Part shown: positions 25,972 to 35,270 of the stretch, in pieces
Position numbering within the stretch: position 1 is the stretch's first letter
How the letters are laid out: each line of letters begins with the position of its first letter
Assembly: GCA_022600575.1 (NCBI GenBank)
Contig: JAHZKF010000036.1
Span: forward strand, 1 to 54,306
Direction: 5' to 3'
Source of the DNA: Gammaproteobacteria bacterium
Lineage (GTDB): Bacteria; Pseudomonadota; Gammaproteobacteria; Legionellales; Legionellaceae
Length of the DNA stretch: 54,306 bases
Made by a program: the position numbers and the translations under genes
The notes under the pieces: generated by a model
Database searches by the model: none
Seen by the model: the letters and a program-made list of their open reading frames with translations, nothing else
What the model was told of the DNA's origin: nothing

Positions 25972-28947
25972 ATGACCCAAATGAATACCTTAAATATGCG
26001 CTCTAGCCCTTCTTTATCGAATGATGAGCCAGCTCATCAAAACACTCAACGCATTGAGCAACCAGAAAATTATATTTTACAACGAAGAGAAATATTAAAA
26101 GCGTTGCTTAATCATCAGACTGAAAGTGTTTTAGGGGTCATGTATGGGCATACCAATGCACCAGGTTTTTTTCCTAAAGATTTAGATGTAACAGTGATTG
26201 ATTTGAGTGCCACGGTTTCAAATATAATGACAGGACGTCATATACAACGTGGGAATGGTCGTTTACCTTTTGCTGATCAACAGTTTGATTTTGTGTATTG
26301 CTTTAATGTGATAGAGCATTTGAAAGCGCGAGAAATTGAATATGTATTGCAAGAAATGCAACGTGTATCGAAGAAGTATGTTTTGATTTCAGTGCCATTT
26401 AATGAAGAATCAGATGAGTCGTTGTTTTACTGTTCAGACTGCAGAGATGTAAATGATAGAAAGGGGCGTATCAGCGGATATTCATTGGATGGTTTTTTAA
26501 ATGTATTATCCAATAAATCATTTCAGCATTCGGCAACTTTTTTACCAGGAGATACCGTTGTTTCTCCTAAAATGAAGTCTTCTAAACTGGGTTTTGGGCG
26601 TGCGTATACGCAGCATTATGGTGATTATTGTTGCTTGCGATGTGGAACTGACATCACAAAGGGAGATGCATTAGCTGTTTCAGCTATACCCACATCACAA
26701 GGATTAAATAAGATATCGTCTCAAAGTAAGTTATGGTGCCAATATGGTGAGTTGTTACTGCTTTTAACGCGCGTTGGTCATACGCCATATTTGCCAACGC
26801 AAGCAACGAAACTTCAGCACGCTTCTTTATTAGACATTGATTTCTCTAATTTTCAGCAATGTATGCGTGAAGATTTTATTCCTGGTGCATTGTGGAGTCG
26901 TTTTTCGTTGGGGAAAGGCTTCAAAATGGATCAGTCAGGTATTTCATTGGCGAATCCCACGCAGATAAATACGACACCGACAAGCATCAGACTTCCTGTA
27001 AAAATTAGAGCAGGTGATCATTTAAAATTGATTGTATCTGGTATGAAGCATGCGAGTTTTTCGCTTTTTGGAGTAGATGGGATTACAGGGCGTTTGATCT
27101 CACTTTTTGAGAAAACGCGGGTCGAGTCAAAGCATAAACAATTAACAATTAAAATTATTGTGGAATGGCTTCCTGATAGTTTTGGATCAACTTTAGAATT
27201 GTACTTATATGGACATTTAACGTTACATCGAATGATATATCAGCCTGAAGGTACTCATCGGGATGATCATCCTTTTTTAATGGTTCAGCCGGGGCTGAAC
27301 ATTGTTGATATCAAAACAGATAGGACTGAAGCAGTCTTTAGAACTTATTATGCTGAGTCTCATGGAAAGATTCCAACTATTTTAACCGAAAATAATATTC
27401 GGATATTAAAGAATAGAGATAAGCCGAGTCCGAACGATAGTAAAGCTGTTTCTTTGAATAGTACGATTAAGCATATTTTATTTGCACGTTTAGCGCGTTT
27501 TTTTAGAATGATAAAGAGGAGAGGACTTTATCATTTTAGACTTTTTATGAATGCTGTTCGAGTCAAATTATTGCAACGATTAAGATCATTGGTTGAGGTT
27601 GTGAAGGTCAGGATAACGGATAAATTAAAAAAGTTATTTTTTCCTAATGACATATTAAATTTAAAGATATTGTTTGCTTATCCTAAGCGTTGGCAATCGA
27701 TTGAGAATGAAGCCATTCCGTTTGTGAGTGATGCGCATTCAAATGTGCTGGTTTTGTCTCATTTATTTCCACATCCGGATCAACCAGGTGTTGGTTCATT
27801 TGTACTTGAGCAATTAAGGTCGCTACAAGCAGAAGGTGTGAATGTTCGTGTGATGGCTGGTCGTCCTTTTTGGTTTGGACGTAAAAGAAACCCTTTTCGA
27901 TTGTTAGGTGAGTGCTATAACTTTTTTAAGTTTTATCGTGCATGCAGTGAACGTTGGTGGATGATAGAAGGGGTGCCTGTTAGATACTTGCCGTATCCTA
28001 TTATTGGATCTGCCTCACTGAATGGCTGGTGTTATCATCGTGCAATCACGCGGAATAAGCATAAACTGAGGCGTGTTTTTAAATTTGATTTTATTCATGC
28101 ACACACGGGCCATCTTGATGGGGGTGCTGCGCGTTTACTCGCTGCAAAGACGCGTTGTCCTTATGTGATTACTGAACATACAGGCCCATTTTCTACTTTG
28201 ATGCAACAGCCTAAGATTCGTCGGGTGACATTAGGTGCATTAAAAAGTGCGACATATGTAACCGCTGTATCTGAAGCGCAAAGAAAGCATATGTTATCTT
28301 ATATGGGTGACAACTATAGCAATAAAGTTCACGTTGTTCATAATTCGGTTGATTTGAGTTTGTTTTTAAAATCAAAAGAATGGCGACCTGATTCAAATGC
28401 ACCCAGGATTCTTTTTGTAGGCTATTTTGTTCCAATCAAAAATATTTCATTACTTTTAGAAGCCTTTCAGACGGTTTATACACAAAGACCACTTGCAACG
28501 CTTACGTTGGTCGGTGGAGGGGAAAATCGTGAGCAAGAACAAGAGATTGAAGAACAGTTACAGCTTTTGGGCATAAAAGATGCAACTAAAATGCAAGGCT
28601 ATACAGAACGTAAAGATGTTGCGGAGCTGATGAGCGATGCGTGTGACATGCTCGTATTGAGCAGTAAGTCAGAAAGTTTTGGTTGTGTGGTTGCTGAAGC
28701 TTTGGCAGCGGGTAAACCGGCCGTGGTAACGCGCTGTGGAGGACCAGAAGATATTGTTATTGCTGATTGGATGGGGCGAATTTGTGAAAACAATAATCCA
28801 CGTGCACTGGCTGAAGCCATATTAAGTGTTGCTGATCAATTGCCATCAATTGATTCTGACAAAATAAGAGCGTCTGCACGCATGCGTTTTTCGTCAGAAA
28901 TGATTACAAAAAAACATGTGAGTTTATACGAGCGTCTCTTAAAATAA
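25972..28947 (+). CDS. SAM methyltransferase - GT4 glycosyltransferase fusion protein
   Basis: About 991 residues; the start at 25972 is chosen because AGGGAG lies 5 bases upstream. Residues about 25-230 form a type 11-like methyltransferase: VTVIDLSATV, PFADQQFDFVYCFNVIEHL, and a Cys pair motif CSDCRD plus CLRCGTD that could bind zinc. A middle region (about 290-470) is beta-rich and unassigned. From about 590 to the end is a GT4 glycosyltransferase with LSHLFPHPDQPGVGSFVLEQ, FIHAHTGHLDG, LFVGYFVPIKN and the E-x7-E signature SESFGCVVAEALAAGKP. It probably adds and caps or methylates a sugar of the locus polysaccharide. Confidence 0.85.
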   Translation: MTQMNTLNMRSSPSLSNDEPAHQNTQRIEQPENYILQRREILKALLNHQTESVLGVMYGHTNAPGFFPKDLDVTVIDLSATVSNIMTGRHIQRGNGRLPFADQQFDFVYCFNVIEHLKAREIEYVLQEMQRVSKKYVLISVPFNEESDESLFYCSDCRDVNDRKGRISGYSLDGFLNVLSNKSFQHSATFLPGDTVVSPKMKSSKLGFGRAYTQHYGDYCCLRCGTDITKGDALAVSAIPTSQGLNKISSQSKLWCQYGELLLLLTRVGHTPYLPTQATKLQHASLLDIDFSNFQQCMREDFIPGALWSRFSLGKGFKMDQSGISLANPTQINTTPTSIRLPVKIRAGDHLKLIVSGMKHASFSLFGVDGITGRLISLFEKTRVESKHKQLTIKIIVEWLPDSFGSTLELYLYGHLTLHRMIYQPEGTHRDDHPFLMVQPGLNIVDIKTDRTEAVFRTYYAESHGKIPTILTENNIRILKNRDKPSPNDSKAVSLNSTIKHILFARLARFFRMIKRRGLYHFRLFMNAVRVKLLQRLRSLVEVVKVRITDKLKKLFFPNDILNLKILFAYPKRWQSIENEAIPFVSDAHSNVLVLSHLFPHPDQPGVGSFVLEQLRSLQAEGVNVRVMAGRPFWFGRKRNPFRLLGECYNFFKFYRACSERWWMIEGVPVRYLPYPIIGSASLNGWCYHRAITRNKHKLRRVFKFDFIHAHTGHLDGGAARLLAAKTRCPYVITEHTGPFSTLMQQPKIRRVTLGALKSATYVTAVSEAQRKHMLSYMGDNYSNKVHVVHNSVDLSLFLKSKEWRPDSNAPRILFVGYFVPIKNISLLLEAFQTVYTQRPLATLTLVGGGENREQEQEIEEQLQLLGIKDATKMQGYTERKDVAELMSDACDMLVLSSKSESFGCVVAEALAAGKPAVVTRCGGPEDIVIADWMGRICENNNPRALAEAILSVADQLPSIDSDKIRASARMRFSSEMITKKHVSLYERLLK

Positions 28948-28990
28948 AGGGTGTGAATTGATAAGGTCAATTGATTTATTTTAATCAATG

Positions 28991-29878
28991 TCACTGTTTA
29001 TAAAGTGTTACTAAAGGGATTGCGGGTAAGTTAGAAGGGGGGGTATCCCAGAGACTTAATACATGACCTCCGCCTCCAGATCCCGTAGGTTTAACAGCAA
29101 TAGCACCGGCCTTAAGGAGTGAATTCATATGTGTTCTGAGTGGTTTACTGATGAGCCCCCATGCATCAAAGCATTCAGAGGCTGCTTGAATAGCTGAAGC
29201 GAGTTCGGTTTTGTTGTTTTGGGTTGTAAGAGCTATTTTTGCCTGTATAACACTGTGTGCCATGTTTGTATCAATTAGATGGGCTTGAGGCTTATCATTT
29301 TTCCAAAGGGTTTGAACTTGCTGGATGCATTCGGAGGTGATGCCGGCCTTGCCTGAGAACGAAAGACACCAATGAGGTTGCCAAGTGGGCGTGATTGGCG
29401 TTGTATTTCCAGACTGAAAGTAAATACCATTCGATGTTGAAGCACTGCCTGCAATATCAAGTCCACTGCTTTGACCGTGAAATATATCTTCAAGTGCTCG
29501 TGCGAATTCAAAAGGATTTAAATCAGTGTCAAAAATAGCCTTAAACCAACGTGTGATAGCAACACAAAGGGCTGCTGATGCACCTAGACCTGTGCCAATT
29601 GGAATATGATTAATAATGTATAATTTGCCTTTCGGTTGATTTGGGGAAAGTGCTAATTTTTGAAACCCTAAATGTAATAATTTCCAGATGGAAGGTTCAC
29701 AGGCTTTGGCGTCAACACCTTGGTAGCTGAGTGTTAAATCTGTATTTGAGGCTTGGTATTGTAGCGTTAATGTTTTGTTCTTGAGCGGAAACACAAGGGC
29801 TGGGTGACCTCGAAGCACAGCATGCTCCCCGGTTAGAATCCATTTTCCATAGGTTGTGGTTTCAAAATCATAAGACAT
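28991..29878 (-). CDS. mevalonate kinase (GHMP family)
   Basis: About 295 residues from the Met at 29878, where the family start YGKWILTGEHAVLRGHPAL begins; the open frame runs 30 residues further into mvaD. The GHMP motifs are visible: the phosphate loop PIGTGLGASAALCVA and the C-terminal KPTGSGGGGHVLSLW. It phosphorylates mevalonate to 5-phosphomevalonate. It overlaps the mvaD stop by 11 bases and is part of a mvaD-kinase unit. Confidence 0.85.
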   Translation of the reverse strand: MSYDFETTTYGKWILTGEHAVLRGHPALVFPLKNKTLTLQYQASNTDLTLSYQGVDAKACEPSIWKLLHLGFQKLALSPNQPKGKLYIINHIPIGTGLGASAALCVAITRWFKAIFDTDLNPFEFARALEDIFHGQSSGLDIAGSASTSNGIYFQSGNTTPITPTWQPHWCLSFSGKAGITSECIQQVQTLWKNDKPQAHLIDTNMAHSVIQAKIALTTQNNKTELASAIQAASECFDAWGLISKPLRTHMNSLLKAGAIAVKPTGSGGGGHVLSLWDTPPSNLPAIPLVTLYKQ

Positions 29879-30818
29879 GAAGTGCTGTCTCCAACGCTTG
29901 TTGCTTAAATGTCTGGGCGATTTCGATTTGATCAGGTCTATAAAGTAAGTGAATATTAGGTCCTGCATCCATGGTTATCAGTGGCCCATCACCGGTTTTT
30001 TCCCAGGATTGTTGTAGTTGTTCTAAGATAAAATATGTTTTTTCAGTGAAATAATGAAAAGCAGGCTCTGATGCAGAAAATAAAGCATGCATATCTTGAA
30101 ATTCGCGCCAACAAATTTGGTAAGCTGTATCCCAAGCTTGTGTTTGAAATGCGTCAAGGAGAGCATTTAAATTTTTCTCTGCGCGTATTTTTCGTGCTGG
30201 ATAGTCTGCTAGGCGACTCACTCGCCTGTGTGCTTCACTAGAGGAGACTTCTTTCTCGGCTTGGTGAATTAAAATGACCTGATGAATAAGCTTTGGGTAG
30301 GGCAGTGAAATCGTTTGAACGTGTTCATGGTCCCAAATAGCCCATGGCTCAAAAAAAGAGCGACAAGATGAACCTGAGCCAATGCGGCTTAATTGGGCTT
30401 GTGTTTCTAGGTTTGGAAGTGATGTATTTGTACACGCAGCACATGCTGCTACAGCCGCTTTTGTAAGGGCTGCAAAACTTGAAGCCGAACTTGCAAGCCC
30501 TGTGCCGTGTGGGAAATTATTTGCAGAGCGAACCGTAAAATATTCGGTACATTCAAATTGTTTTTTGATGAATTTGAGATGATTTAAAAAGCGGGTTTGT
30601 GCTTTTTCGGAGAAAACATGAGGAATAAAAGTTTCTTGTTGATGAAGGGGTTCCCAGTGGTCTTCTTGGACATTATTTTTTTCAATCTCAACACGTGTCA
30701 CAAGGTCGGGAAGGGTATATGAAAGTGACGCATTTAAAGGAATATTAGTATTACCTGGTGCCTTACCCATGTATTTAATGAGTGCGATGTTAGCAGGGGC
30801 TTCGATAGACCATTTCAT
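29868..30818 (-). CDS. mvaD: diphosphomevalonate decarboxylase
   Basis: 316 residues. It starts with SIEAPANIALIKYMGKAPGNTNIPLNAS and has the ATP loop FPHGTGLASSASSFAALTKA, RIGSGSSCRS and LITMDAGPNIHLL, all typical of MvaD. It converts mevalonate diphosphate to IPP. AGGATAAG precedes the ATG. Partner of the mevalonate kinase just downstream; the remaining pathway genes are 6 kb away on the other strand. Confidence 0.93.
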   Translation of the reverse strand: MKWSIEAPANIALIKYMGKAPGNTNIPLNASLSYTLPDLVTRVEIEKNNVQEDHWEPLHQQETFIPHVFSEKAQTRFLNHLKFIKKQFECTEYFTVRSANNFPHGTGLASSASSFAALTKAAVAACAACTNTSLPNLETQAQLSRIGSGSSCRSFFEPWAIWDHEHVQTISLPYPKLIHQVILIHQAEKEVSSSEAHRRVSRLADYPARKIRAEKNLNALLDAFQTQAWDTAYQICWREFQDMHALFSASEPAFHYFTEKTYFILEQLQQSWEKTGDGPLITMDAGPNIHLLYRPDQIEIAQTFKQQALETALHVL

Positions 30819-30837
30819 GTGCTCTTATCCTGAAAAA

Positions 30838-31491
30838 CTAGTGACCGGGGGCATCATCCCATAAAATTTTATGGAGTTGCAGCTGAAAGCGTACGGGGAG
30901 TTTATCTTTTAAGATCCATTCTGCCAAGGTTTTTGGCGCAAGCTGTTCAAAGCTTGGTGAAAATAATACTTCTGTGCGTTCGGTGAGTTTGTACTCTGTT
31001 ATGGTATGACATGCCCAGTCATAATCTTCGCGACCACATAGAACGAATTTGATGTTATCCGTTGGTTTGATGTACTCAAGATTACTTAGTTTATTTTTAT
31101 CAGCTTCTTTGGAGTCAGGTGTCTTTAAATCCATGACTATCATAACGCGCTTATCAACAGCTGAAATATCACGTGCACCACTGGTTTCAAGCGAAACAGA
31201 ATAACCCTTGTCACAGAGTTTTTTGAGGAGAGGGATACAACCAACTTGTGCGAGTGGCTCGCCTCCTGTGACACAAATATGTCTGCAATTAAAATGGTCT
31301 ATCTGCAATAAAATGTCATCAAGGCTCAGTGTTTTTCCACCGTGAAAAGCGTAAGCCGTATCGCAGTACTGACAGCGAAGAGGGCACCCTGTGAGGCGCA
31401 CGAAAACAGTCGGTAGTCCGACTGTTTTGGATTCGCCTTGAAGGGAATGAAAGATTTCGGTGATGCGAAGTTGGTTTAAAAAACGATTCAT
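30838..31491 (-). CDS. queE: 7-carboxy-7-deazaguanine synthase
   Basis: 217 residues. A radical SAM enzyme with the QueE CxxxCxxC variant seen as TGCPLRCQYCDTAY, preceded by EIFHSLQGES and followed by CVTGGEPLAQ. It makes CDG in queuosine/7-deazaguanine biosynthesis. It follows cpoB by 3 bases and belongs to a pal-cpoB-queE operon, an arrangement known in gammaproteobacteria. Confidence 0.93.
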   Translation of the reverse strand: MNRFLNQLRITEIFHSLQGESKTVGLPTVFVRLTGCPLRCQYCDTAYAFHGGKTLSLDDILLQIDHFNCRHICVTGGEPLAQVGCIPLLKKLCDKGYSVSLETSGARDISAVDKRVMIVMDLKTPDSKEADKNKLSNLEYIKPTDNIKFVLCGREDYDWACHTITEYKLTERTEVLFSPSFEQLAPKTLAEWILKDKLPVRFQLQLHKILWDDAPGH

Positions 31492-31494
31492 ATA

Positions 31495-32373
31495 TTAGCT
31501 ACTAAGGGTTTTCAGTTTTGATGCCGCAAGTTTAGCCGCATGGGTGTCTGGATAATCTCGAATGACAGCTTTAAGACGCTCACGTGCTGGACTTTTTTGA
31601 CCCATTTCGGCAAGCGCATAGCCCAACTTAAGAGAGGATGCAGACGATTTACTGGAGTTTGGAAAGGTACTGAGAACGGTTTCAAATTGCTGAATGGCAT
31701 CAGGGAAAGCTTTTTTAGTCATGTATAACTCACCGAGCCAATAGTGGGCATTTGCAGTGTATCCACCGCGTGGGTAATGTTGAATAAAACTTTTCATTGC
31801 CATGAGCGCTTTATCAAATTCTTTATTTTTGACAAGCTCATAGGCTGCTAAATAGCTGATTTGCTCATCTGCAGGTTTACCGCGTGGGGCTGTGTTGATT
31901 GGCAGTGCATTGAGTGGTTGTTCTGTGTTTTGTGCTTGGTTTTGGGTCGAGTCTGGGAGCGTTGTTGTCTGCCCATTATCACGTAACCTTGTATCTAAAT
32001 CTTTATAAAAATCGAGTTGTTGTTGTTTTAATGTTTGTAGTGCATGTGTTTGTACTTCTAGCTGTCCTCTTAACTCGCTCAGTTCCTGTTGTAAGCCTTG
32101 TACTTTATTCAGTAAAGTTGTTGTTTCAAGAGATGAATCTGTCGGATTTTCTTCATGCGCAAGCGCGACATTGTCGTTTTCTTCGTAAGCTTCGGATAGG
32201 TCCGAATCGTCAATGTGCATGAAAGTGTCTGGCCGCTCTGCAGCAGCCAGTTGTTCATCAAAAAGGGCGTAATTTTCGCTCTCATCTACTACGGGCGCTT
32301 CAGCAAAGGCAGGCCAACTCAAACAACAGCCGAGACAAGCCGCGATAATAGTATGATGAACCGTATTTTTCAT
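31495..32373 (-). CDS. cpoB: Tol-Pal system coordinator CpoB (YbgF)
   Basis: 292 residues: signal peptide (TIIAACLGCCLSWPAFAEA), an N-terminal coiled coil (about 85-125) and C-terminal TPR repeats beginning YELVKNKEFDKALMAMKSF. CpoB links peptidoglycan synthesis with the Tol-Pal outer-membrane constriction machinery. It lies directly after pal. Confidence 0.93.
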   Translation of the reverse strand: MKNTVHHTIIAACLGCCLSWPAFAEAPVVDESENYALFDEQLAAAERPDTFMHIDDSDLSEAYEENDNVALAHEENPTDSSLETTTLLNKVQGLQQELSELRGQLEVQTHALQTLKQQQLDFYKDLDTRLRDNGQTTTLPDSTQNQAQNTEQPLNALPINTAPRGKPADEQISYLAAYELVKNKEFDKALMAMKSFIQHYPRGGYTANAHYWLGELYMTKKAFPDAIQQFETVLSTFPNSSKSSASSLKLGYALAEMGQKSPARERLKAVIRDYPDTHAAKLAASKLKTLSS

Positions 32374-32388
32374 GGTAAGGGCCTCTTC

Positions 32389-32898
32389 TTATTTTGCCTC
32401 AAAGATTAACTCAACGCGTCTGTTTTGTGCGCGTGCTTCGTCGCTATGTCCTAAGTTAGCAGGTTTTTCTTTCCCGTAACTCACGACACGGATTTGATTT
32501 TTACTGACACCTGACATACGCATCATATGTGCGACTGACTTGGCACGACGCTCACCTAAAGCGACGTTATATTCTCGACTGCCACGTTCATCGGTGTTTC
32601 CTGCAAGCATAATGCGTGCAGATGGATGAGTGTTGAGGTATTTTGCTTGTGCTTTAATAGAAGCAACATATTGTGAAGCAACGGCACTACTATCATAGGA
32701 AAATAAATAGACTTGGTTATGAGGTGCTTCAGTTGTGTACATTTCTCCAGGTGCTTGACCAGCAAAATGAGTGAGGTGTCCCAAACCATCTAGATTGAGT
32801 CCTGTACCGTCTAAAAGTTGGTTTGTCCCAGAGCAAGATGCAACAAGTAATGCACCGGCCGTGATGGTCCCAAGTTTGAGTAAAGATTTGATGTTCAT
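32389..32898 (-). CDS. pal: peptidoglycan-associated lipoprotein Pal
   Basis: 169 residues. The lipobox LVASC places the acylated Cys near residue 22. The OmpA-like peptidoglycan-binding domain carries LAGNTDERGSREYNVALGER and the final NRRVELIF. It anchors the outer membrane to the cell wall as part of Tol-Pal. First gene of the pal-cpoB-queE unit; tolB is not in the window. Confidence 0.95.
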   Translation of the reverse strand: MNIKSLLKLGTITAGALLVASCSGTNQLLDGTGLNLDGLGHLTHFAGQAPGEMYTTEAPHNQVYLFSYDSSAVASQYVASIKAQAKYLNTHPSARIMLAGNTDERGSREYNVALGERRAKSVAHMMRMSGVSKNQIRVVSYGKEKPANLGHSDEARAQNRRVELIFEAK

Positions 32899-32992
32899 CC
32901 TAAGTCTCCTTTTTGATGATAAATGAAGGTTATTTTTGTTTTTTTACTATAGGTAATCATCCTACGGCTCTGGCTTTTCATTGTACAACATC

Positions 32993-33634
32993 TTATGTTT
33001 TTTGACTACCTCTGTCATTTCGGACTTGCTTTATCACAAAATTTAAGGCGTCTCTAATAAAAAGGTTGGATGCTTGGTTGGCAGCAACAACACCGCCGTA
33101 AGGTGTGTTTTTAAGACATGGAATGTGATGAGTAATCAGGCGAGAAGCAATCACATGGTTGTCTGATACCCGTATCACCGTAATTTTGGCAACAAAATGA
33201 ACCATACTTTTCTTGGATAAAAAGTTTTGATTGAGCTCAATCAGTTGTGTGTCTAGGCGATAATCAGCCTTATCTGCATAAGGGCTTGATGTGATGGCAC
33301 GAAAAGCATGACTGTCTTGGAAACCTTGTACTAAAAGGGGGTAAAGCATATCAGCTGGTGGATTTGTCCAAGCATTTTTTGCAAAGGGTTGGAGTGTAAA
33401 TTGATGATTAACGTAGAGCATTTGTTCGGTTCGGTAACCTGACATTGCCTCAGGCTTAGAAATAAGTAAAGCATAATGCATGGGTGTATGATGGCGTATT
33501 TTATGCTGAGAGAGCGTTAAGGTGTACTGATTGGTCACGGGTGTTTTAACAGGCGTACAACTTGTCAGTAGTGAAAAGCCTAAAAGACTTAACCACATGA
33601 CGCGAAGTTGTTTAGGGATAAAAGCGTGATTCAC
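32993..33634 (-). CDS. ABC-type transport auxiliary lipoprotein
   Basis: 213 residues. The signal sequence ends in the lipobox LLTSC. The body fits the ABC_trans_aux family (PqiC-like), with QLIELNQNFLSKKSMVHFVAKITVI. Such lipoproteins accompany MCE-domain lipid transporters. It overlaps the MlaD-like gene by 4 bases and ends the four-gene operon. Confidence 0.82.
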   Translation of the reverse strand: MNHAFIPKQLRVMWLSLLGFSLLTSCTPVKTPVTNQYTLTLSQHKIRHHTPMHYALLISKPEAMSGYRTEQMLYVNHQFTLQPFAKNAWTNPPADMLYPLLVQGFQDSHAFRAITSSPYADKADYRLDTQLIELNQNFLSKKSMVHFVAKITVIRVSDNHVIASRLITHHIPCLKNTPYGGVVAANQASNLFIRDALNFVIKQVRNDRGSQKT

Positions 33635-34503
33635 TGATGTTCTCCTGGACCAAGTTTAGGAGGTGCGCTACCACGTACAAGCACCGATGGATTTTGACGC
33701 ATCTCAACACTCATCTTTTCAAGATTTGCTGCAATATCATTTAGGCGTCGCATGAGTAAGGTAATGGGTGGAAGTGTTTGTTGCGATAGTTGGTGAATGC
33801 TGTTTTTACCCGCTTTCATGGTGGCTGTAAATTGTTTGCCAGAAACAGAGACATCGTCTGCCATGGTATTAAACTTTTTCGCACTGACTCTTAAGTCTTG
33901 AGCCAATTTGGGTAGTTCTTCAAGGGTTCGACTCATATTTTCATTGTTCTTAGTGAATACAGCCGATAGTGATTCGAAATTACTAAGAATTTCGCTAACA
34001 TTATCCGCATTTTCTTTGCTAAAAAAGCGTTTTAGATCGGCAGTAAGCGTATTCACGTTCTTTTCAAGCTGATTAAAAAACGAAGGCTTTGAAGGAATCA
34101 CAGGATATGGAGAAGTAGGAGATTTTTTAAGGGGTACAAGGGACGGTGTTGTTGCCGTGAGTCCTAGATAAGTAGTACCTGTGATACCTTGGAAAACGAG
34201 GGTGGCTTCCGTACTTTCAGTAATGGGGACCTCTTGTTCAATTTTAAGAACTAAAATGACTTGCTCGGGATTTTCTTGATTGAGCTCAATCGAATTAATG
34301 ATACCAACACGAACGCCATTATATTTAATAGGGGACTCTTCAGTTAAACCCGAAACAGATTCGTTTAGGTAGGTAATGTATGTTTTATATGTTTTTCTAT
34401 CGAAACCAACCGATAGCCAAAGGCCTGCAGAAAGGAGGCCTGCGCCAAGTATTAATACAGTAAATCCAACTAGCGTGTAATTGGTTTTTGCTTCCAAGCG
34501 CAT
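33631..34503 (-). CDS. MlaD family MCE-domain protein
   Basis: 290 residues. An N-terminal membrane helix (about 10-30) precedes the MCE domain (YLNESVSGLTEESPIKYNGVRVG and VFQGITGTTYLGL). A long helical region follows. It is the periplasmic substrate-binding ring subunit of a phospholipid transporter and is longer than E. coli MlaD (183 residues) because of the C-terminal helices. Confidence 0.9.
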   Translation of the reverse strand: MRLEAKTNYTLVGFTVLILGAGLLSAGLWLSVGFDRKTYKTYITYLNESVSGLTEESPIKYNGVRVGIINSIELNQENPEQVILVLKIEQEVPITESTEATLVFQGITGTTYLGLTATTPSLVPLKKSPTSPYPVIPSKPSFFNQLEKNVNTLTADLKRFFSKENADNVSEILSNFESLSAVFTKNNENMSRTLEELPKLAQDLRVSAKKFNTMADDVSVSGKQFTATMKAGKNSIHQLSQQTLPPITLLMRRLNDIAANLEKMSVEMRQNPSVLVRGSAPPKLGPGEHQ

Positions 34504-34532
34504 GACTCCTTTTTGTCACTATGTTACCTAGT

Positions 34533-35270
34533 TTAGATCTTACTAAAGTAATCGGCAATTAAAGGGTGCTTATTTTCCATTAATTTATCAATGGGGTCGA
34601 TAGCTAAAATTTTACCATCACCAATAAAAGCCACTCTATCGGTTGTGCGTTTCAGAGAATCGATATCATGGCTTACAATCACGACAGTTAAATTTAAGGC
34701 ACGTCTTAAAAATAAAATAAGCTCGTCAAATTGTTTGGCACTTAAAGGGTCGAGTCCTGATGTTGGCTCATCTAAAAATAAAAGTTCGGGGTCCATGGCA
34801 ATCGCACGGGCGGCCGCGGCGCGTCGTTGCATACCACCACTTAATTCTGAAGGTAGCTTTGTTGCAGCATGAGACGGTAGGCCAACTAAACGTAGTTTTA
34901 AGTACGCTAACTGAGCCATGAATTGATGATTAAGCTCTGATAATTCTTGCATAGGAAACATAATATTTTCGAGCACTGTCATACCAGAAAAAAGCGCGCT
35001 ATGTTGAAATAAAACGCCCCATCGTTGGCAAAGGTGTTGAATTTCATGTTCATTTAAGTCGCTTATTTCTTCACCAAACACACGAATGGATCCAGCAGTA
35101 GGCTTTAAAAGCGTTAAAATGCTACGTAAAACGGTTGTTTTTCCGCTGCCGCTACCACCAATAATGGCGAATACTTCGCCTGGATTAACAGAAAAATTCA
35201 CATCAGTGTGAACCCACTGATCGCCTAAATGATTTTGCAGGCCTCGAACAGCAAGAATGGGTTCTGGCAT
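34533..35270 (-). CDS. MlaF-like phospholipid transporter ATPase
   Basis: About 245 residues from the ATG at 35270, which overlaps the upstream TAA as TAATG; the frame allows five more residues. Walker A is IGGSGSGKTT, the signature is PSELSGGMQRRAAAARA and Walker B is ELLFLDEPTSGLDP. It powers the MlaFEDB-type transporter with the flanking permease and MCE genes. Confidence 0.93.
   Translation of the reverse strand: MPEPILAVRGLQNHLGDQWVHTDVNFSVNPGEVFAIIGGSGSGKTTVLRSILTLLKPTAGSIRVFGEEISDLNEHEIQHLCQRWGVLFQHSALFSGMTVLENIMFPMQELSELNHQFMAQLAYLKLRLVGLPSHAATKLPSELSGGMQRRAAAARAIAMDPELLFLDEPTSGLDPLSAKQFDELILFLRRALNLTVVIVSHDIDSLKRTTDRVAFIGDGKILAIDPIDKLMENKHPLIADYFSKI

Noticed and set aside
28961-28990. 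AT-rich ATTGATT/AATCAAT hairpin between convergent genes
   Set aside because: A seven-base AT stem without a T-run is too weak to call a terminator.
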